The position numbers and the translations under genes are program-made. A stretch of DNA of 64,000 nt, taken from the NCBI GenBank assembly GCA_012934845.2, contig WNNJ02002271.1, forward strand, positions 55,161 through 119,160. Direction: 5' to 3'. Every line of letters begins with the position of its first letter. Within the stretch, counting starts at the first letter, position 1. Shown here piece after piece: positions 39,588-52,449 of the stretch. The notes under the pieces are model-generated. The model saw only the letters and a list, made by a program, of their open reading frames with translations. It did no database searches and had not been told where the DNA came from. This stretch comes from Pomphorhynchus laevis. Taxonomy: Eukaryota > Acanthocephala > Palaeacanthocephala > Echinorhynchida > Pomphorhynchidae.

Positions 39588-42540
39588 GTTCCCTCAAACG
39601 AGCGCATAAATTCTAGTTTTTTAACCAAAAATATTATTACGACATTTCAACTCTAATGAGTTTTTATCATATAAATCTACAATATAGAGATATTATGATA
39701 AAAGCAGTCATTCAGAATACGAACTAAAACTACAAAAATATCAGAACACGTTACCGCAAAAATAAGATAGATTTATGATCATTATATGCTGCTATTTAAT
39801 ATCGCGTTATTCAAGTTCTGGATGCTGAGATATGCTGATTGGAACATCGACCATCATATGTGTTATCTAATGCATTTTTCTGTATTTTATATCCTAGTTT
39901 CCTTAGAAACAAACTCAATTACAATGTAATTTAAATATTACTCAGTATTTGCGTCACCATGTTAAAGATCATTATGAAACCCACTCTGTGTTGGATCTTT
40001 ACGCTTAATGTCCCGTTCCAAACATCCTTTGAAACAGGATGTCTTGTTCCATCCTTTGAACAGTATGTTCCAAACATCCTGTTCAAAGCAAATCATACAG
40101 ACGCAGATATTCACTGTGCATGTTGCATCCGAATTGATTGCGTTTTACAATCATTGTTCATCATCTAGAGGATAATGCAAAACTGCCTGCTTGTGGTTTA
40201 TTCTGTTTCAACAAAACAGAAACTGCTTTTGCGATCTCAAAAACTATTAAAAGTTTAGAGTTTCTACATGTGGAAGTATATGTATGTTCAAGAAAGGCAC
40301 ACAAGCCCATAAAAGTTCGCTGATATGCTGCGCAATTTCACCGACTATCATACATCACACCATCATACCATCACCAGAATACAGCAGGATCAAATCTACC
40401 TCCGTCGACCAATTTGATTCGCCATATTTTTCAAATTTTCTCTGTTCATGATGCTTAAATGACGCTTGTGTACCAATCGTCAATTAAGATTGAACCAGGT
40501 TGTTGAATATATGCAGACGTCGATGAACCATTACTCAATTTTCTCTGTTCGTGATGTTTAAAGGACCCATATGCACCCATCTTGGAATAAGATTGAACCA
40601 GGTTGTTGAATATGCAGACGTCGATGAACCTTTGCTCAAATTATTTCTTATTGAGTCCTTGGATAGCGACGTCATCACGAGCTTTACAGTCACTGGTAGT
40701 CTCTGGTGATCTCTTGTACATATTTTGAACATCTCACTTAAAGCTTATTATATCACTTTTTATCTCATCATATATCACTTATCATCTCACTTATATCTGC
40801 ATTGTGTCTAATTATTGTAATTACAAGTCTTTGCATGACAGTAAGCTTGATACTTCGACTGGTGTTAAGCAACCACATAGTGAATCAATTTGGTATTAAG
40901 CCGTAGCGAAAACATATGGCATCAGAGAAGAATGTCGCCTTCATATGTATACATGACAAAATTTTCACTACTAATGGACACACCTGGAATTTCGACTCTA
41001 TCATGTCTGACTTGGATAGCATTCAGCACCGATTGTTGGTTCAACCACTTTTCTAGAACAAAGTGAATCTTAATCTTGCATGAGTTCACATAATATTCAC
41101 ACTTCGGGCCAATCTCTGTAAGAATGTCCCGCACTGATGCGAGCTCTTCCTGATTACCGACAAAACTAGCGTCGTCCTCATATCAACGTTACATGACGTT
41201 GCGAACATGTGCTTTTAAACCAATCTTATTAACAGTAGTGATGCAACTGTAAAGACAGCCATTACAAATGCTGACATCGTCAGGAATCCATAGAGTAAAT
41301 CATTTGCTTAACCAAATACTTTCTTCTCCGACTACTATCTCTGTACTAGTCAAGTATTCATATTCCTTAGAGTATGTGATTATTCAGTACATACATATTG
41401 TATGTTGGCACTTCGATTGATACGATTGAAGGAGTGTTTTGCATCCACAGCCAATAGAAATAATTCTGAATTCGAGTTATACGCCTCTTTTAGAGATTTG
41501 ATTTCGAATCCAATGTATTTTTTCAGCGAAACGTACAGTTGAATTGTACCTCTGGCTTCTAAAATGTTATCTCTTTTAGTCAAGATAAGTTTTCCTATGT
41601 GCAACGTTACTGATTCTGATTGATCGTATTTTGCCTTGTTTCTATTTAATGCTATCATGTGGCACAACATGAACCAGACAAGAATACATGTTGAGATAAT
41701 TTTAGATGATATGTAGAAGCCCACTCGGTGAGGGCATCTGCTAGGTCTCGATAATATATACCAAACTTAGTAAACATTGATTTTCACTTTAAGACTTTGA
41801 TCTCCGAAAGCCCAGAGCTATCGAATGTTAGTTTCACCACTTATATAATAACATCGACGTCAATAGCCATAAAAATAACTGCGTGATGGCGGGCCGTCTG
41901 AATCGTACTTAGTGAACTAATGAAAGCTTCCAGAGTGTCATTACTTGTCACCTGATGTAAATTTAATATTTTGTTCGTCACGTAGAACTGTGTTATCTGA
42001 GGATATTTTCCAAGTAGTCATAAGTTGTATGAAGTGTTTGAGCCAATTCCATTTTCTGTATTGAATATTTGATTCTTTCGAGTTCTGTAGCTTTTGTGCT
42101 TCTAAAAATAGATCAAAATTTTTGTTTTCATCCTCAAATATCATAAAACACTACAGATGTTCTAATTATCGACGTTTTCTTCGAATAAATTCTCGATAGA
42201 ATACAATGTCCGAAAATTACCGTCAAGCGCTTTGTTGTTCTGGTGTGATACACACTTAGCTGATCTGTTAAAAGATTCAAGTTTGGATGAATAAATTACT
42301 AGCATTACATTTTGGAACGGTCATTAGATGTGTCTGCCAATGTATAACAGCTTCATGCATGTCGAAAATACTCAATGTACTTGTATGTACATATCGTGGT
42401 GGTATGACGGATTCCTGAATTAATTCTGATATTACGGATAGCCATCGGTATTTACTCTCCCTATTAGCAGATCGATCTTTGGGTAAACTGCTCAAATCCA
42501 CCAAGGATACATGTTACCACTATATGGTACATTGAGGGAC
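39588..42540 (-). mobile_element. RLE-type LINE, heavily decayed
   Basis: The shared 3' motif GGGTTCCCTCAAAC lies at 39588-39608. Upstream on the minus strand are RT-region pieces: 41380-41724 with ARGTIQLYVSLKKYIGFEIK and ELFLLAVDAKHSFNRINR (motif A, D-A-x-x-S-F-N-R); 40922-41134 with YYVNSCKIKIHFVLEKW; and N-terminal-like pieces at 41941-42504 with WLSVISELIQESVIPPRYVH. It matches the family at 13833-15800 and 48471-51190. The C-terminal endonuclease was not recognised here, and 39610-40430 is unclear. Confidence 0.5.
40440..40640. repeat. About 100-bp tandem repeat, two copies
   Basis: AATTTTCTCTGTTC[A/G]TGATG...AAGATTGAACCAGGTTGTTG...GCAGACGTCGATGAACC occurs twice in a row (40434-40537 and 40538-40640) with several differences. 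On the minus strand both copies can read SFKHHEQRK, so the unit may have been coding. Confidence 0.8.
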
Positions 42541-42929
42541 TTGTCAATTAACACATTCTTTATATTGAAGAGTGCAATACAGATTTTGCTTATGGCTGCA
42601 ACCTCATTGTAAATATAACGCAGTGACACGGATAGCTACAGGTAAATGATAAGATTGTGTTTGAAAAAATAGCGTACTCTGCAAGAAACCTTGGAGCAGC
42701 GACCATAAAAGCTCAGTCGTTTGGGTCTCGCTTTTATATTATTTTGTTTTAAAGAAATACAAGATCTACTGTACAGAACCAGTTCAGAACACGCTTCCAA
42801 ACATTTACAATAAAATCTTTCAATGTCCGGATTTTGTTTTTTCTTGTTTGTTTTTGTTCTATAACTCTATTTTTTAAATTTATTTATTAAAAAATAAATT
42901 TAAAGTTTTAAGGCAAACATTTCATTCTT

Positions 42930-43320
42930 AATTAAACCAATATAAATGATAGAGAAGGTGTATATCTTGACATGAGCATTAAATTAACATCAATTAAAAC
43001 TACTTTGAATTTATATCGTAAAGATGACATTTAAATTTACAAATATATTTTTGCATGAGCATTCATGCATACCATATAATATAAAATATAATACATTAAA
43101 TAATGAAATTTTAAGAATTGCAAAAATATGTAATGATATTGGCTTTCTTCAAAATCATTTAAATAATTTAATAGATACATATTTTAAACTAGGTTACTAT
43201 AAAAATAACATCAAGCAGAAAATAGTAAAATTATATAAATCAACACAATAATATAAAGAATAAATTTAAACTCTTAAGTGGCAAATTTTTATGGATGGAT
43301 GATAAATAATATACTTTGTA
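42930..43320 (+). mobile_element. PLE RT-tail fragment
   Basis: RT C-terminal region of the main PLE family from the post-catalytic segment to LLSGKFLWMDD, ending at the AGAATAAGATACTAGA edge of the pLTR. Broken. It is joined directly to a second copy at 43340. Confidence 0.8.
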
Positions 43321-43339
43321 TTAGAATAAGATACTAGAA

Positions 43340-43845
43340 AAATAGCATATCCAGAAAGCCTTATTCTTAACAAAACCAATATTAATGATAAAGAAGGTGT
43401 ATATCTAGATATGAACATTAAATTAACATTAACTAAAACTACTATTAATTTATATCGTAAAGATGACATATTTAAATTTACAAGAAACATATTTTTGCAT
43501 GAGCATTCATGCATACCATATAATATAAAATAAAATACATTAAATAATGAAATTTTAAGAATTGCAACAATATGTAATGATATTGGCTTTCTTCAAAATC
43601 ATTTAAATAATTTATTCTCATTCTTAATAAAAACTTATTCATTTTTAATTGTTCGCTTATAATAAATTCAATTAGCGAATAAATTTAGTTTCTTAATAAT
43701 ATAGTTTCTTCAAAATCATTTAAAAAATTTAATAGATAAAAATATCATCAAATAGACAAAATTAAACAATTAATTTTAACACAATTTTATTAAAAATAAA
43801 TTTAAAATCTTGAGCGGAAAATTCTTATAAGATACGATATAATTA
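43340..43845 (+). mobile_element. Second PLE RT-tail fragment, then decayed third
   Basis: It restarts at CCAGAAAGCCTTATTC, repeating the same RT region up to about 43615. A more diverged scrap (43690-43845) follows, covering the same thumb region and the GGAAATACGTCATC edge. Three overlapping partial copies in a row. Confidence 0.75.
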
Positions 43846-45170
43846 GAGGAAATACGTCATCATAATCCAAAGTTTGATTAATTTTATTTCTATTTCTTAT
43901 AATGAGAAGTATAAATCAACAAAATATTATTAATCAACAAAACATTTCTTTAAAAAATTACATAAAAACTAAAATAAAATTAAAATAAAATTTAAACTAT
44001 TTAATCAGCTAACTAAGACTACGTATATAATATAATTATAAAATAAACAAAATATTATAATCAAAATATTATAATTAAATAACTTATCAGATAACTGAGT
44101 TAATAATAAATAAATTGTTATTAATAACTATTCGTTATTTAAGAATTACCATATTTAAAAATATGAGCATAAACCTGATAACCTAGCAGTTTCTTTAGAT
44201 GACCTCTAATCTTTATTCCGATCCATCGTCAATTATTTATTAGTCAATTTATAAAAATTTATTTTTATTTTAGATTTCAATTTTAAATTTTTACTTGATA
44301 TAATTATAAATTGTATAAAATCTTATATAATTATTTATTATTTATCTTTTATTTTAAATAAAATAAAAGAATAAAATACGTATACTCATGATATGATTTA
44401 TAAAGCTTGAAATTAAGTCAGTTATAGTTTTATTATCTGATTCAATCTCTATACATTTTTTATCTATTATAGAACAATGACTTGTAACTGTTACTCAACC
44501 GCCTTCTTTTTATCCTTCAGCACTGTATCCGCTCTTTTTTGTCCATCAGATCATCTCCTGATGATCTCAAATCCTTATTATCATAGATCGTCTGCCATTT
44601 ATTTGTTAATTTATAAAAATTGACTTTTACTTTAAATTTTAAATTTTTACTTGATATAATTATAAATTGTATAAAATCTTATATAATTATTTATTATTTA
44701 TCTTTTATTTTATTTATATATAGAATAAAATACGTAGATTCAGTTATCTGATATGATTTAATACTATATTTACGTCATAATTTATGTTGTCATATATTTT
44801 TAAATATTTATTATTTAAAAATTATATTTATTATTTATTAAATAAATAATAAATAATATACTTTGCATTAGAATAAGATACTTGATAATCAAATTTCATT
44901 AGAGGAAATACTCCATAATCACTTGTTTGGCCTTACTACTATGTTGGATCGAGGAATAGGTGTCGAAACCTGATAACATAGCAGTTCCTCCTGATGACCT
45001 CAAATTCTTATTCCGATCAATCGTCGGATATTTATTAGTCAGTTTATAGAAATTGGCTTTTATTTTAAATTTCAAAAATAAATTATATCGTTATATTTAA
45101 ATTACAAAATCTTATATAATTATTTATATAATTGTATATTTATATGTAATTTATATTTTATCTTTCATTG
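43846..45170 (+). mobile_element. Cluster of decayed PLE terminal repeats
   Basis: Degraded pLTR cores at 44165-44215 (AACCTGATAACCTAGCAGTTTC) and 44925-45005 (TACTACTATGTTGG...CGAAACCTGATAACATAGCAG), with terminal sequence scraps around 44010 and 44740 and an RT scrap near 44460-44520. No intact coding sequence. Confidence 0.6.
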
Positions 45171-45301
45171 AGTGCTGAACCACCACTATCGCTTCACCAA
45201 ATAAGATCATTAGCGCAAATGCCAGCGCAAGGTATCTATCGTGTCGGCTAACTTCTTATGGGAGTTTTTAAATGATACCATTCCGCGTGAATTTTGTTAT
45301 G

Positions 45302-45543
45302 CCAGACGCGGAAGAACGAGGAAGAACACTGCTAGATGCCTAGAACTAGCAGACGGCTCTATCAATGAATCATAGATGTTCCATCCAGATGAGGTTTTCT
45401 AGTACATCATTCTCATGATTCGTCGAGAGAGCCGTATGTTAGTTCTCCTCTGCATCCAGCGGTGGGAGGAAACTGGCGCTGACGAGTCATAGTAATGACG
45501 AAACGGCATATAGCAGTGTTTTTCGTCGTTATTCCGCGTCTGG
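45302..45543. mobile_element. 242-bp MITE with CCAGACGCGGAA termini
   Basis: Inverted termini CCAGACGCGGAAGAACGAGG and (read inward from the right) CCAGACGCGGAATAACGACG continue as imperfect repeats to ACACTGC. The interior has ATGACGAAACG, as in the 8105-8240 MITE. No coding sequence. Confidence 0.75.
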
Positions 45544-45959
45544 GTAAAAAAGGGATAGTAACATTTTATGTTTCTTTGGTTTTTCCCTTACCTATTCTCA
45601 TTTTAGAATAGTCCCTCACATCTACTGTGGCGAGTAAATTAAGACAGAATATACTGTGTGTTATACAGATTTAATTCGATCAATTGATTAAGCGCGCATG
45701 TTCAAGCATCAAAATTTTAATTATGATTGAAATTCATGATTTTTATTTCCTACTGGCGCTCCTATTGATTCTATTGCACTTATGCTGATTGAAATTTGTC
45801 CCAAATCTCTAAAAATTACACACCGTAATTTTTTAATAACAATTTAACTTAAATATTATCTGTCTGTCTTAAATTCATAAAATATAAAATTGTTTTATTA
45901 AAAATCATAAAACCAATTCCTTAAATCTTCATTTTATAATTTATTTGCATTAAATTCAA

Positions 45960-46625
45960 AAGACATTAAATCATTAAATCATTAAATTATTAGTCAATTC
46001 ATAAAAATATTTTTTGTTTTAAATTTCAATTTTTTATTTTAACTTGATTTAAATTATAGAAAATCTAAAAGCAATTATTTATTTTATTATTTAATTATTA
46101 ATATCGTTGTAATATCGTTGTACTCGTTGTAATCGTTTGTAAGTAGTTAATTATTGTATGTTTATTATTTCCCAAACTTTTTTTCTAACTTTTTTCTCAA
46201 ACTATTTTTAAGCGACTTTGATGATTTTTCTTATTCAAAAAATTAAAAAAGGATAAATCAACAAAATATTATTTAAAATAAATTATAACTATTAAGCGGA
46301 ATTTTTACGGATGGATAATAAGCAATATGCTTTGCATTAGAATAAGGTAAACTAAGGTTTATCGTTATAAACCTTAGTCCTGCTGCTATGTTGGGTAATC
46401 CTGATAACCTATAATCCTATATATGATACAACGTCTGTTATTTATTAGTCAATTCATAAAAATGACTTTTTAAATTTCAATTTTTTATTTTAACTTGATT
46501 TAAATTATAGAAAATCTAAAAACAATTATTAATTTTATTATTTAATTATTAAATTTTGATTTAGCATTATTATGTTTTGTTTATTTTATAATTATATAAA
46601 TACGTAGACTCAGTTAGCTGATTTG
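45960..46625 (+). mobile_element. PLE 3' terminal scraps
   Basis: Repeated TTAACTTGATTTAAATTATAG and ATACGTAGACTCAGTTAGCTG end sequences with a reduced pLTR core at 46375-46415 (CTGCTATGTTGGGTAATCCTGATAACC). Between 45544 and 45960 nothing was recognised. Confidence 0.65.
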
Positions 46626-46984
46626 ATTCATATGTGTGGATTTGGAATCCACACATATTTGCAAACACACATTCACAATCCATTTATAAAAATTATTATG
46701 TTCTTATATTGTTAATTATATTGTTATAATTAATTAGTTATTAATTAATTTGATTAATTTAGTGCGATGATGGATGTAACAAGGATGAACAAATTTCTGT
46801 AAAATTCCATGCTCGAATGTATAAAAAGGGAATAAAATTCAATAAGAGACAAAGGAATCGCTTAAACTAAATCAAAAAGTACTCATTTTTCTTTGATTGT
46901 AATAAATTATAATTTAAAATGTATTTTTATTATAATGGCTATATAAATTAATATTTTATATTTATTTATCAGTCAGAAGCAGCG

Positions 46985-47555
46985 CCGACTGACTCTCAAC
47001 CAACGCAATTATTATTATTTTGGGCCCATTGCTATTGACATATTTAGCTCGTTCGATCAGGATACAAAAGAGTTCCTCCGAAATACACGATTAATTCGAA
47101 CCATCCAGGAGCCACAAGCGGCCATGTTTTTCATACAGCTCATGAGTGTTGTGGGTCAACGAGGAAATGATGCGTATATGCTTGAAACATCAAACGACAA
47201 TAACTTTTCTGTTTGTTAGATTGTATTTCAATTTGTAAATTTTATTTCTTCAACTATAATATTTTAATTATTTTTTCCAATTCATATATTTGTATTCATA
47301 AAATATATTTATATTTTAGAATAAAGTCACTTAATAAATTCATATTTTAGACAAACAAGATTTATTAATATTATATTAATAAAATATTCTGCTTATGCCG
47401 TGCTGCGTCCTACTGCATTAGAGGAAGGAGAGCTTCAACTAAGAAAAATACGTGGGGCATCATAAGCAACACGTAATCAAGAAAAAAATATACATTTTCA
47501 CACATCACCAATTATATTAATTATAATGTACGGGCCCATTTGCGGGTAACCTTTA
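46985..47555 (+). mobile_element. 3' end of an RLE LINE
   Basis: An open stretch reads FGPIAIDIFSSFDQDTKEFL, NTRLIRTIQEPQAAMFFIQL, MSVVGQRGNDAYML, then stop near 47219. This matches the extreme C-terminus of RLE LINEs, as in LFQRISIALMRGNAKALL of the 56209-58143 element. 310 bp of AT-rich 3' sequence follows, ending with the shared motif GGGCCCATTTGCGGGTAACC at 47531-47550. Confidence 0.6.
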
Positions 47556-47761
47556 AACTGTATTATTATACATTTTATATATAAAATAATATTGCTAATA
47601 AATTTTTATTAAAAGTGAAATTTATGATAACCAACTGCTATCATTCTCAGGACAAAATTATTTTATAATTTATACAATCAATTTAATCTGAATTGTTAAT
47701 TGTTTTGATTTATTTTTTGTTATTTTTTATTGAAATTTTTATTAAAAATTTTTATTTTTTT

Positions 47762-47890
47762 ATTTTGAGGGAAATTTCGTCTCGCCGAATGGATGCGTGC
47801 ACACGCCGACTTGAAGTTGTAATAAATCATTTTTCGGATGTGAGAACTGTTATCGATCAAGCTTTTACCTGTGATGCGTCTTCATGATTT
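47762..47890 (+). repeat. 129-bp inverted repeat, left arm
   Basis: Exact reverse complement, as far as I can see, of 49784-49912, which is coding sequence of the LINE at 48471-51190. Here it is inserted in non-coding AT-rich DNA without the rest of the LINE. Confidence 0.93.
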
Positions 47891-48470
47891 TCAATTTTCA
47901 ATTTTTATTAAAATTGAAAATTGAAATTTTGTCAATTTATATGAATTGACTAATAAATAACAGACGATGTGTTACCATAACTATTATAAGTCATGTTATT
48001 GCCGTTCCTCGTGATGACCTGCACGACTGCATGTCATTTTAGGACACTATTCCTAAAAAATATGGTACGCTTCACATATGGATAAATAAAATTTAAATAA
48101 TTAAATAATTAAATAATGAATAATTATTAATGATTTATAATTGTTATATAAAATTTTATAATTAAATAATAAATAATTATAAATAATTTAATAATTTTAA
48201 ATAAGATTTCATATAACTTATATGAAGTTAAAATTTAAAATTAAAATTAAAAATAAAATAAAAATCAATTTATATGATGGTCCATAATAGTCAGTTTATA
48301 GATGTTATATATTTATATATTTATATTTAATATATATTAGTTTATCTGTAAAAATATATAATTCGTCTATAAATATATATAGTTATATAATTATAGATGT
48401 TATAACATTATAATTGTAATTGTTTTTTCAAAATGCTATTTATTAAAATTTACTTACTAAATGGATTCCC

Positions 48471-51190
48471 TCAAATAGGCCCAATACGTGTTTTAAAAGT
48501 TTCGTTAAACAAATTCTTTCAAGATAAATTTCATTCGATGATGTCGGCGATTCTTTTGTATTTGATAAATAGCCAATAATAGTTATTTAATTATTTAATT
48601 ATTTCCCGTAATAGCCGATCTGAGATACACGTTCACCGTATTTCGCGTATTTTCGGTTTTCATGATATGAGTAGAATGATTGTAGAGATATACTAGAAGG
48701 TGACATAACATTAAAGATTGACACGTGCAAATATGACCGTTAAGTACTTTCCTTTAATAATCCTTGACATAAAATCTTGCGCTGTAGTTAATTGTCGTTG
48801 TGATGTTATTAAATGTCATACATTTAATATGTAGTTGTAATAATTATAATTGCATAATATTAATAATATTATATTATTGTAATAATTTTTTTATCATTAT
48901 TTTTTTATAAAAAAAACACAGTACTTACTCGCAAATGGGGCTTAAAATACGTAAAAATACATAAAAAGGTTTTCGCCTTAATGGAATTATTATTATTTTT
49001 ATCTTGCTCTCAACAATTAAATTAGATCCGAGCAATTGGTTGCGCAAGACTCACCGGAAGGATTGTATCCTGTGTGAAATGTCACCGGGCAATTTCGTGT
49101 GCATCGGTGAGCTTGTAGGCATGCATACGAAGAACGGGCGATGGCGAATCCTATGCGACGTTTTAAGCGCACTAACGTGCCATGATAGATTATTTGATTT
49201 TTCTGAGCAATATTTCAAGCGATTGCTTCCAGTGTAAACTGTGCGCAACGACCAATTCTCCCTGACGCCGAGAACATCACTGATTCAAATCTAGCACCTT
49301 CAACAAACGATATCCTCTCTCCGTACTTCGCTTCATTCCGTTTCTCATTATATTGGAACGATGAAGATGCAAGCCTGTTTGCATACGATTGAGCGTGATT
49401 GAGAACACGTTGACGTCGAAGAACGTCCGCTTGAATCGGTTACCATGAAGACCATCACACACAACGTCTAATCTAACACCAGGATCACGTGTCGTGGTCA
49501 CGTGTTTGAAGTTCGTAAAATCATTCAGCGTTAATAGACAAGGTTATATCGCGACACCGAAACGAATTTCTGATTGTGCGCTGGCGAGGATGTCTTTAAC
49601 CGATTCGTGGCGAATTATCTGGAGACCTCCGCGTTTACAAGACAGAATGACTTATATCAATTGGTGACCCGCAAATACAAGTTTTATTATTCAAATCCTT
49701 TAGTGTCCAATCATATCGTGTGCATATCCATCCCTGAACTCATTTGGTGTTAAGCGATAATTCGTTCTTCGAAGAAGTGCACCAAATCATGAAGACGCAT
49801 CACAGGTAAAAGCTTGATCGATAACAGTTCTCACATCCGAAAAATGATTTATTACAACTTCAAGTCGGCGTGTGCACGCATCCATTCGGCGAGACGAAAT
49901 TTCCCTCAAAATCAACGACTGATGTTGACGAACAGATATATCATAGAGACCCAAATCATAAGAGTCACATAGGGTTTGTGGTCTCTTGAACTCAATCGAA
50001 GATGCATGCAGAGGATCAACAATCTCAATACCGCTAAGATTTAATGGGGAAGTTAATAAGGTGAACCATTCGTCATTTAAATCATGACCAGTCACTATAG
50101 AAAGAAATCGATCGTGTATATTTCCCCTAAATCTCGATAATCCAGACGTTGTACATTCGTTTGCTCTCATAAAATGCGTCCATATCTTTTGAGTAGAATT
50201 GACTAGACCAGCATATGCACCTCGAGGGTCTATTTTAGCAACATCTGTTAAGTGGTCGATGAGAGTCGTTCAGTATCGACAGATGGTGGGTGTAAAGATC
50301 CAATTAAGAATCCATTGATATTTGAGTGACGAACGTAAATTAGGGGAGTCTAACGTTTGTGCTTCGTCATTTCTCTCTAAACTAGGATTAATGTCAGTCC
50401 GTTGGTCGCCATTACTATGTTCTGAAGAGTTAGAACGAGACGGAAATCTCCGTGTACAGTTTTTCGCGAATAGTTAAGACATTATTCCATTTTTTGCGCA
50501 GATGCATCCTTTACATTTGGCTCAGCCAAGTTGCAGTTGCAGCATTTCGGGATCGAGGTTGGTTTTCCTCACAACATGGGCATGTGTAATCAATGATGAA
50601 ATATTGTAAGTAATTTGTAATAATCAAGACAATTTGTATAATTAATAAGAATTTATATTAATAATATAAGAAGAAGGAATTTATAAATTCCTTCTCGTTT
50701 GAATGCACTGAAATTGTGTCGATTTTATAAATAAAGCGTTTGCAACATGTTTGTCGTACTTTGCTGTTTGCTTAAGAAACACTATTTCATCCATCCAACC
50801 TTTAGTATTTTCCTTAATACACTCACGCGTGAAACTCTTGGTTCCTCTTAATCTGCCCAAGATGTTAATACCTTCGTTGTCGACGCATATACCTTCTCGT
50901 TTGAAGAAACATAGCTCTTCATCACTTGTGGTTCGATTCCGGAGCAAATAACATTTGACACTATTCACATAGAAGCCGTAGGAAAAACCGACAGATTTTA
51001 ATATCTCCAACCCTTGTAATAGGTCCGTGCACTTTCCTATCGCAGTTTTGGTACGCAGTTGCATCATATGCGTACCACATTTGTGATATTTCCTGGACTC
51101 GCTTGCAATACTTTTACCAGCGGCATTGATGCAGCGGCATAAGCTGCCATTGCTATGGGGTCACCCTGAGTGACCCCCTCAGGGTTAATG
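48471..51190 (-). mobile_element. RLE-type LINE, RT motif B to 3' end
   Basis: In minus-strand order: NPEGVTQGDPIAMAAYAAAS (about 51130-51190) and a catalytic box reading W-Y-A-Y-D-A; LLQGLEILKSVGFSYGFYVN (50681-51067); a helical stretch ILREISSRRMDACTRRLEVV (49787-50170); the endonuclease core VRLDVVCDGLHGNRFKRTFF with DVNVFS (49277-49501); and SVMFSASGRIGRCAQFTLEA with AIARSSYACLQAHRC (49060-49280). RLD...FFDVxVF is the PD-(D/E)xK-like core of the family. The shared 3' motif is at 48471-48489. The YADD aspartate is altered and the frame is broken, so it is inactive. Confidence 0.7.
49784..49912 (-). repeat. 129-bp inverted repeat, right arm
   Basis: Original, coding context of the repeat copied at 47762-47890 in reverse orientation, 1.9 kb away. 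Confidence 0.93.
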
Positions 51191-51690
51191 AATTGAATTT
51201 GTATATATTTAATATATTATATTTAATATATATGAATTTATATTAATAATAATTTTTCTAATAAAAAAATTAAAAGCTAATATTTTTTCAATTAAATAAA
51301 TTAAAAATATAAAAAACAATAATCAAAAATATTAAAATGAGGTCACCGCTTTTATATCCTGGCAAAGCTAATATTCGTAAATTGCAAAATGCATATTTAG
51401 TTTACTAATCTGATTAACCAATGCTAGTTTTAATCGCCTGCTATCATTTATTATGTTAAAAGAATTAGTGAATAGTATGCAATATATGATCCTTATATAT
51501 CAGAGAGGCGTCCATTATCGGTGACCAAGTAGATAAGCTCTATATTTTCAAAATAGGAATGTCATTTCAGTTGTAATAATTATAATAATTGTAATAATTC
51601 CATATTATTGTATACGAAATAACATGTGAATGTTTTTATCTATCTCTCTTTAAATAAAGGCCTTATTAATTCAGAGATTAGTAAGTTACC
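51191..51690. other. AT-rich spacer behind the VWC gene
   Basis: Contains TATAATAATTGTAATAATT-type low-complexity sequence. No gene or shared repeat was recognised. Confidence 0.5.
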
Positions 51691-51695
51691 TTCTG

Positions 51696-51701
51696 TTTAT
51701 T
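51696..51701 (-). terminator. Candidate AATAAA poly(A) signal of the VWC gene
   Basis: On the minus strand AATAAA lies about 70 bp downstream of the stop codon at 51769, a plausible position for the cleavage signal of this single-exon gene. Confidence 0.5.
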
Positions 51702-51768
51702 GAACAAACTGTTTCAATTATAAGAATAAGCACATATATAGAATCATTAAACTAATGTGTTGGTTTAT

Positions 51769-52419
51769 CTAAACAAATTCTACTGGCTTTTCAGTCGTTC
51801 CCTCCTCAGTATATTGAGGATCTACATGCTTATAATCCTCGAAATATGTCTGCCTATCATCCAAATAGACTGAATTATTGAAGTAATAGTAGTTTCTGTA
51901 AGCTCGTATCATTGTCCATATACATATTGCGAAAATAATTACCATCATTACGAATGTACTGCACCACCACATCACATAGCTGCTAAAGCAGCTTCGATAA
52001 ATACTTAAATAACTTCCATCTCCAGTACAAACCATATTTAAGCCACACCAACTTCTGGTAATAATTGAATTTTGCGATACCATGTCATTAGTTTGCGGTA
52101 AAACACAGTAATGCTTGACATTATCTTCTTTGATCGATTTACAATACGGGCAGCACCCGTCCGATACGAGTTCCTGGCCTTCCGGACATTTCAAATCCAT
52201 AAGACACTCTATTGAAGAGCAGGAGAATGATCCAGCATCTGTGCACGAACATATCGTGCATTCTGAATCCTTGCTTAGCCAATATTTTGCCTCATTTTCA
52301 TCAGTACATTTCTGAGAAGGTTTTACTATTTGAAAATGCCGATTAGGGCTCGATTGCTCGCTAATTTGAAATGCGATTATACCTGTTAGTAGTAAAAATG
52401 CAGTCATCATAATTTCCAA
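51769..52419 (-). CDS. Single-pass membrane protein with a VWC domain
   Basis: 216 codons without an intron. Residues 1-20 are a signal peptide (MTAFLLLTGIIAFQIS). Residues about 37-93 are a von Willebrand factor C domain with the pattern C...C-x2-C-x-C...C...C...C-P-x-G...CCPYC (DSECTICSCTDAGSFSCSS, CPEGQELVSDGCCPYC). A second, shorter Cys-containing extracellular stretch follows (HYCVLP, RSWCGLNMVCTG, RSCFSS). A transmembrane helix lies at about 148-172 (WWCSTFVMMVIIFAICIWTM), with a basic stop-transfer RAYR. The tail is short, acidic and Tyr-rich (YYYF, VYLDD, YFEDYKHVDPQY), ending VEFV. VWC domains bind BMP-type ligands or matrix. No close family name can be given. The coding sequence is intact and GC-richer than its flanks, and it has an upstream ATG with a hydrophobic leader, so it is likely a real gene. 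Confidence 0.75.
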   Translation of the reverse strand: MEIMMTAFLLLTGIIAFQISEQSSPNRHFQIVKPSQKCTDENEAKYWLSKDSECTICSCTDAGSFSCSSIECLMDLKCPEGQELVSDGCCPYCKSIKEDNVKHYCVLPQTNDMVSQNSIITRSWCGLNMVCTGDGSYLSIYRSCFSSYVMWWCSTFVMMVIIFAICIWTMIRAYRNYYYFNNSVYLDDRQTYFEDYKHVDPQYTEEGTTEKPVEFV

Positions 52420-52449
52420 ACTCTCTGTATAAAGAAACCGATTTCAAAT

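Noticed and set aside
49004-49237. 77-codon + strand frame with Cys pairs
   Set aside because: The minus strand here carries the LINE C-terminal tail (SVMFSASGRIGRC... and ACLQAHRC), which explains the frame as a shadow.
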